Source of the DNA: RBG-13-68-16 sp050018455 | GTDB lineage: Bacteria > Acidobacteriota > Thermoanaerobaculia > Thermoanaerobaculales > Thermoanaerobaculaceae | DNA length: 64,000 nt | NCBI GenBank assembly: GCA_050018455.1 | Contig: JBEKAA010000009.1 | Location: 1-64,000, forward strand | Reading direction: 5' to 3' | Shown here: piece by piece, positions 61,021 to 64,000 of the stretch | How positions within the stretch are numbered: position 1 is the stretch's first letter | How the letters are laid out: every line of letters begins with the position of its first letter | Notes under the pieces: generated by a model | Seen by the model: only the letters and a program-made list of their open reading frames with translations | The model's database searches: none | Told to the model about the DNA's origin: nothing | Program-made: the position numbers and the translations under genes

Positions 61021-63027
61021 ATGCGTGTGCAGAGCGAGCCGCTGGTCACCACCATCAAGGAACGCTGCCGCGTTTGCTACACCTGCGTTCGCGAGTGCCC
61101 GGCGAAGGCGATCCGCATCACCGCATGGCAGGCCGAGGTGATCCCGGAGCGCTGCATCGGGTGCGGCAACTGCGTTCGCGTGTGCAGCCAGCACGCCAAG
61201 CAGGTCGTGAGCTCGACCGCTGGCGTGGACACCCTGCTCGCGTCGGGCGCGCGGGTGGCCGCGTGCCTCGCTCCGAGCTTCCCCGCCTCGTTCCCCGACC
61301 TCGACTATCGGGCTCTCGTGGGTATGCTGCGCGTCCTGGGTTTCGAGCTCGTCGCGGAGGTCGCGTTCGGGGCGGACCTGGTGGCGCTCGAGTACAAGCG
61401 CCTGCTCGCGGACACCCCCGACCGCTGCTACATCTCCACGGCCTGCCCCGCGATCGTGGGTTTCGTGGAGCGCTACCACCCTCACCTCGTCGAGTTTCTG
61501 GCGCCGATCGCCTCGCCCATGGTGGCGACAGCCCGGGCGCTCCGCCGGCTGCACGGCGACGACCTCAAGGTCGTCTTCATCGGGCCGTGCGTTGCCAAGA
61601 AGGGCGAGGGGCTCGCAGACGAGGCGCCGGAGGTGGACGAGGTCCTGACGTTTGCGGAGCTGCGCACCATGTTCGACTGCGCGGGCCTTGAGTCCGGCGG
61701 GGCCGGGCTCAGCGAGTTCGACCCCCCGCACCCCCACCTCGGCTCGCTCTTTCCGGTTTCGCGAGGCATGCTCCAGACCGCCGGCATACCCGAGGACCTG
61801 ATGGCGGGCGAGATCGTGACGGCGGACGGCCGGACGGCGTTTCCTGAGGTGATCAAGGAGTTCGAGTCCGGCGACCTCGACCTCAACGCCAGGCTGCTCG
61901 AGCTGCTGTGCTGCAACGGCTGCATCATGGGATCCGGGATGACCACGGACGCGCCGCTGTTCCGCCGACGCGCCATCATCTCCCGGTACGCCCGCTCCCG
62001 CATGGCCGAATTCGACGGCGCGCGGTGGGATGCCGAGCTGGCCGCTCTCGAAGGCCTCGACCTGGCGCGGCGCTTCGCCTCCAACGACCGGCGCATCCCC
62101 TCCCCCTCGGAGGACGAGCTCGCGGCAATCCTGGCCCGCATGGGGAAGCACTCTCCGGAGGACGAGCTCAACTGCGGCGCCTGCGGGTACGACACCTGCC
62201 GCGAGCACGCGATCGCGATCCACTCCGGCCTCGCCGAGAGCGAGATGTGCCTGCCCTACACCATCGACCAGCTCGGCAAGACCGTCCAGGAGCTGCACCT
62301 GTCCAACGAGCAGCTGGCGAGCACGCAGCAGGCCCTCATGCACTCGGAGCGCCTGGCCAGCATGGGCCAGCTCGCGGCGGGCATCGCCCACGAAGTCAAC
62401 AACCCCCTCGGCGTCGTGCTCCTGTACGCCCACATGATGCTCGAGGAGGCCGAGAAGAGCTCGGCGCTGCGGCCCGACCTCGAGATGATCATGGCGCAGG
62501 CGGACCGGTGCAAGAAGATCGTCGCGGGTCTGCTCAACTTCGCGAGGCAGAACAAGGTCCTCCTCCAGGAAACCCGGGTCCACGACCTCGTGCTCCAGGG
62601 GATCCGCAGCGTGCCGATCCCGAACCGGATCCGGTGGCGGATGGAGTTCGACGACCCCGACCTGGTGGCCGAGCTCGACCGCGACCAGATGACCCAGGTT
62701 CTCACCAACCTCGTCTCGAACGCCGTCGAGGCCATGCCGGACGGCGGCCAGCTCACGGTGCGCACGCGCGCCGACGGCGACCGTCTCGCGCTCATGGTGA
62801 CGGACACCGGGACCGGCATCTCCAGGGACAACCTGAACAAGATCTTCGAACCGTTCTTCACGACCAAGCCGATGGGCAAGGGCACCGGGCTCGGCCTGCC
62901 CGTCTCGTACGGGATCGTGAAGATGCACAACGGCGACATCAAGGTCCAGTCGAACGACGACCCGGCGGCGGGTCCGACCGGGACCTGTTTCACGGTGAGC
63001 GTGCCGCGCCTGGGCGTGCACGAGTGA
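61021..63027 (+). CDS. Histidine kinase with an [FeFe]-hydrogenase-like H-cluster sensor domain
   Basis: 668 aa, ATG within the 13-bp palindrome 61012-61024. Residues 1-60: two ferredoxin motifs (CRVCYTCVRECP, CIGCGNCVRVCS). 60-330: H-domain with L1 STACPAIVGF (about 139; Ala where catalytic enzymes have the proton-transfer Cys), L2 GPCVAKKGE (about 189) and L3 CCNGCIMGSGM (about 296). About 385: the PF04060-type 4Fe-4S motif CGACGYDTC to MCLP. Then a coiled coil, HisKA with phospho-His in AGIAHEVNNPLG (about 458) and HATPase (NLVSNAVEAM, DTGTGIS, GKGTGLGLPVS). Such H-domains are of the sensory HydS (group C) type; fused to a kinase, it is a predicted H2 or redox sensor. Confidence 0.93.
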   Translation: MRVQSEPLVTTIKERCRVCYTCVRECPAKAIRITAWQAEVIPERCIGCGNCVRVCSQHAKQVVSSTAGVDTLLASGARVAACLAPSFPASFPDLDYRALVGMLRVLGFELVAEVAFGADLVALEYKRLLADTPDRCYISTACPAIVGFVERYHPHLVEFLAPIASPMVATARALRRLHGDDLKVVFIGPCVAKKGEGLADEAPEVDEVLTFAELRTMFDCAGLESGGAGLSEFDPPHPHLGSLFPVSRGMLQTAGIPEDLMAGEIVTADGRTAFPEVIKEFESGDLDLNARLLELLCCNGCIMGSGMTTDAPLFRRRAIISRYARSRMAEFDGARWDAELAALEGLDLARRFASNDRRIPSPSEDELAAILARMGKHSPEDELNCGACGYDTCREHAIAIHSGLAESEMCLPYTIDQLGKTVQELHLSNEQLASTQQALMHSERLASMGQLAAGIAHEVNNPLGVVLLYAHMMLEEAEKSSALRPDLEMIMAQADRCKKIVAGLLNFARQNKVLLQETRVHDLVLQGIRSVPIPNRIRWRMEFDDPDLVAELDRDQMTQVLTNLVSNAVEAMPDGGQLTVRTRADGDRLALMVTDTGTGISRDNLNKIFEPFFTTKPMGKGTGLGLPVSYGIVKMHNGDIKVQSNDDPAAGPTGTCFTVSVPRLGVHE

Positions 63028-63052
63028 GGGACGCGGAGCCACGGGAGAACGT

Positions 63053-64000
63053 GTGGAGATACTGAAGGTCCTCGTAGTCGACGACGAGCCGGGCATCCGG
63101 CTGGGCATCGCACGGGTGCTGCAAGGGTTCACGGTGCGCGTGCCGGACCTCAACGGCGAGGTCGGCTTCGAGGTCTCGCAGGCGGAGACCGGCGAAGAGG
63201 CGCTTGCCATTCTGTCCACCGCCGCCCCCGACATCCTCCTCCTCGACCACAAGCTGCCGGGGATCTCGGGCCTCGAGGTCCTCGACCTCACCAACAAGAA
63301 GCCGCACGACTGGCTCACCGTGATGATCACGGCGTACGCCACGATCGACACAGCCGTCCAGGCCACCAAGCGCGGCGCGCACGACTTCCTGGCCAAGCCG
63401 TTCACGCCCGAGGAGCTCAAGAGCACGATCTACAAGGCCGCCAAGCACCTCGTCCTCCAGCGCGAGGCGCGCAGGCTGGCCGCCGAGAAGCGCCAGGTGC
63501 GCTTCCAGTTCATCTCGGTGCTGGCCCACGAGCTGAAAGCGCCTCTCGCCGCGGTCGAGGGCTACCTCGAGGTGATCAGGGACCGCGCCGTCGAGCCCGG
63601 AACGTCCAAGTTCGACGAGGTGATCGACCGCAGCATCGTGCGCCTCGAGGGGATGCGCAAGATGATCTTCGACCTCCTCGACCTCACCCGGATCGAGTCC
63701 GGCCAGAAGCAGCGGCAGCTCGCCGAGGTGGACGTGCGGACCGTGGCGGCGAAAGCGGTCGAGACCGCGCAGCCGGCCGCCGCCGAGCGCGGGATCTCGA
63801 TCGAGCTGCACCCAGGGGTGCCCGTCCTGATGGTGGCCGATTCCGGCGAGCTCGAGATCATCCTCAACAACCTGGTCTCCAACGCCGTCAAGTACAACCG
63901 CGACGGCGGCCGGGTCGACGTCACGCTCTCCGTCGCGGATTCTCGCATCGCCCTCACCGTCGCCGACACAGGCATCGGCATGTCCCCCGAGGAGGCCGCC
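63053..64000 (+). CDS. Receiver-histidine kinase hybrid (3' end outside window)
   Basis: At least 316 aa, open to the end of the window; GTG at 63053 with GGGAGA upstream. N-terminal receiver: VLVVDDEPGI, phospho-Asp in ILLLDHKLPG, ITAYATIDTAV, Lys in FLAKPFTPEEL. Then HisKA with VLAHELKAPLAAVEGYL (His about 161) and the start of HATPase (NNLVSNAVKYN, DTGIGM). It follows the sensor kinase by 25 bp, so the three signalling genes likely form one relay. Confidence 0.92.
   Translation, partial: MEILKVLVVDDEPGIRLGIARVLQGFTVRVPDLNGEVGFEVSQAETGEEALAILSTAAPDILLLDHKLPGISGLEVLDLTNKKPHDWLTVMITAYATIDTAVQATKRGAHDFLAKPFTPEELKSTIYKAAKHLVLQREARRLAAEKRQVRFQFISVLAHELKAPLAAVEGYLEVIRDRAVEPGTSKFDEVIDRSIVRLEGMRKMIFDLLDLTRIESGQKQRQLAEVDVRTVAAKAVETAQPAAAERGISIELHPGVPVLMVADSGELEIILNNLVSNAVKYNRDGGRVDVTLSVADSRIALTVADTGIGMSPEEAA

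Noticed and set aside
1..64000. tRNA or rRNA genes
   Set aside because: I scanned the intergenic regions by eye and saw no cloverleaf with TTCGANNC arm or rRNA-like block; a dedicated tRNA search could still find one.

Overview
High-GC, gene-dense bacterial chromosome. The dnaK and rpsA operons, outer-membrane porins, a TolC/RND efflux set, MglA and Tat-exported hydrogenase subunits point to a diderm. The hydrogenase, heterodisulfide-reductase and rubrerythrin genes point to an anaerobe or facultative anaerobe. The mix would fit Acidobacteriota (for example Thermoanaerobaculia) or a relative, but no rRNA is present and this assignment is an inference.

Layout. 1-2.8 kb (minus): an HU/IHF gene, rpsA and cmk. 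3-9 kb: a large membrane protein, a DNPH1-like hydrolase, an EamA transporter and a DcaP-like porin. 8.9-14.7 kb: a complete RND efflux operon (fusion protein, pump, TolC). 14.9-16.6 kb: a second porin gene that is dead, carrying stop codons, a frameshift and a small palindromic (MITE-like) insertion. 16.7-19.9 kb: an RraA-like protein, an aldehyde dehydrogenase and a small secreted Cys-rich protein. 20.3-26.6 kb (minus): hrcA-grpE-dnaK-dnaJ-prmA-rsmE, the last one frameshifted. 26.6-30.5 kb: a DUF2520 protein, an extended MglA GTPase and a LysM lytic transglycosylase. 30.7-36.9 kb: small membrane proteins, an NRAMP-type transporter with an MgtE_N/CBS partner, and an SDR fused to an RsbRD-like domain.

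36.9-64 kb is an almost continuous hydrogen and electron-transfer island. A Hyb-type [NiFe] hydrogenase operon with its protease runs on the minus strand. Divergent from it is hdrCBA plus FlxD and three further Flx subunits, a predicted NADH-linked electron-bifurcating complex. Then come rubrerythrin, the [FeFe] maturation set hydG-TM1266-aspA-hydF, and a trimeric [FeFe] hydrogenase whose NuoF-like subunit is fused to a GltD-like flavoprotein. The island ends with a response regulator, a histidine kinase whose input is an H-cluster-type hydrogenase domain, and a receiver-kinase cut by the window end. Together these could take up H2 in the periplasm, exchange electrons among NAD(P)H, ferredoxin and H2 in the cytoplasm, and sense H2 or redox state. 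hydE and hypA-F are not in the window.

The most unusual non-coding feature is a family of degenerate 7-nt and 8-nt periodic word arrays, often in oppositely oriented pairs, in at least nine places, mostly between genes. Some supply the stop codon or the last codons of the adjoining gene.
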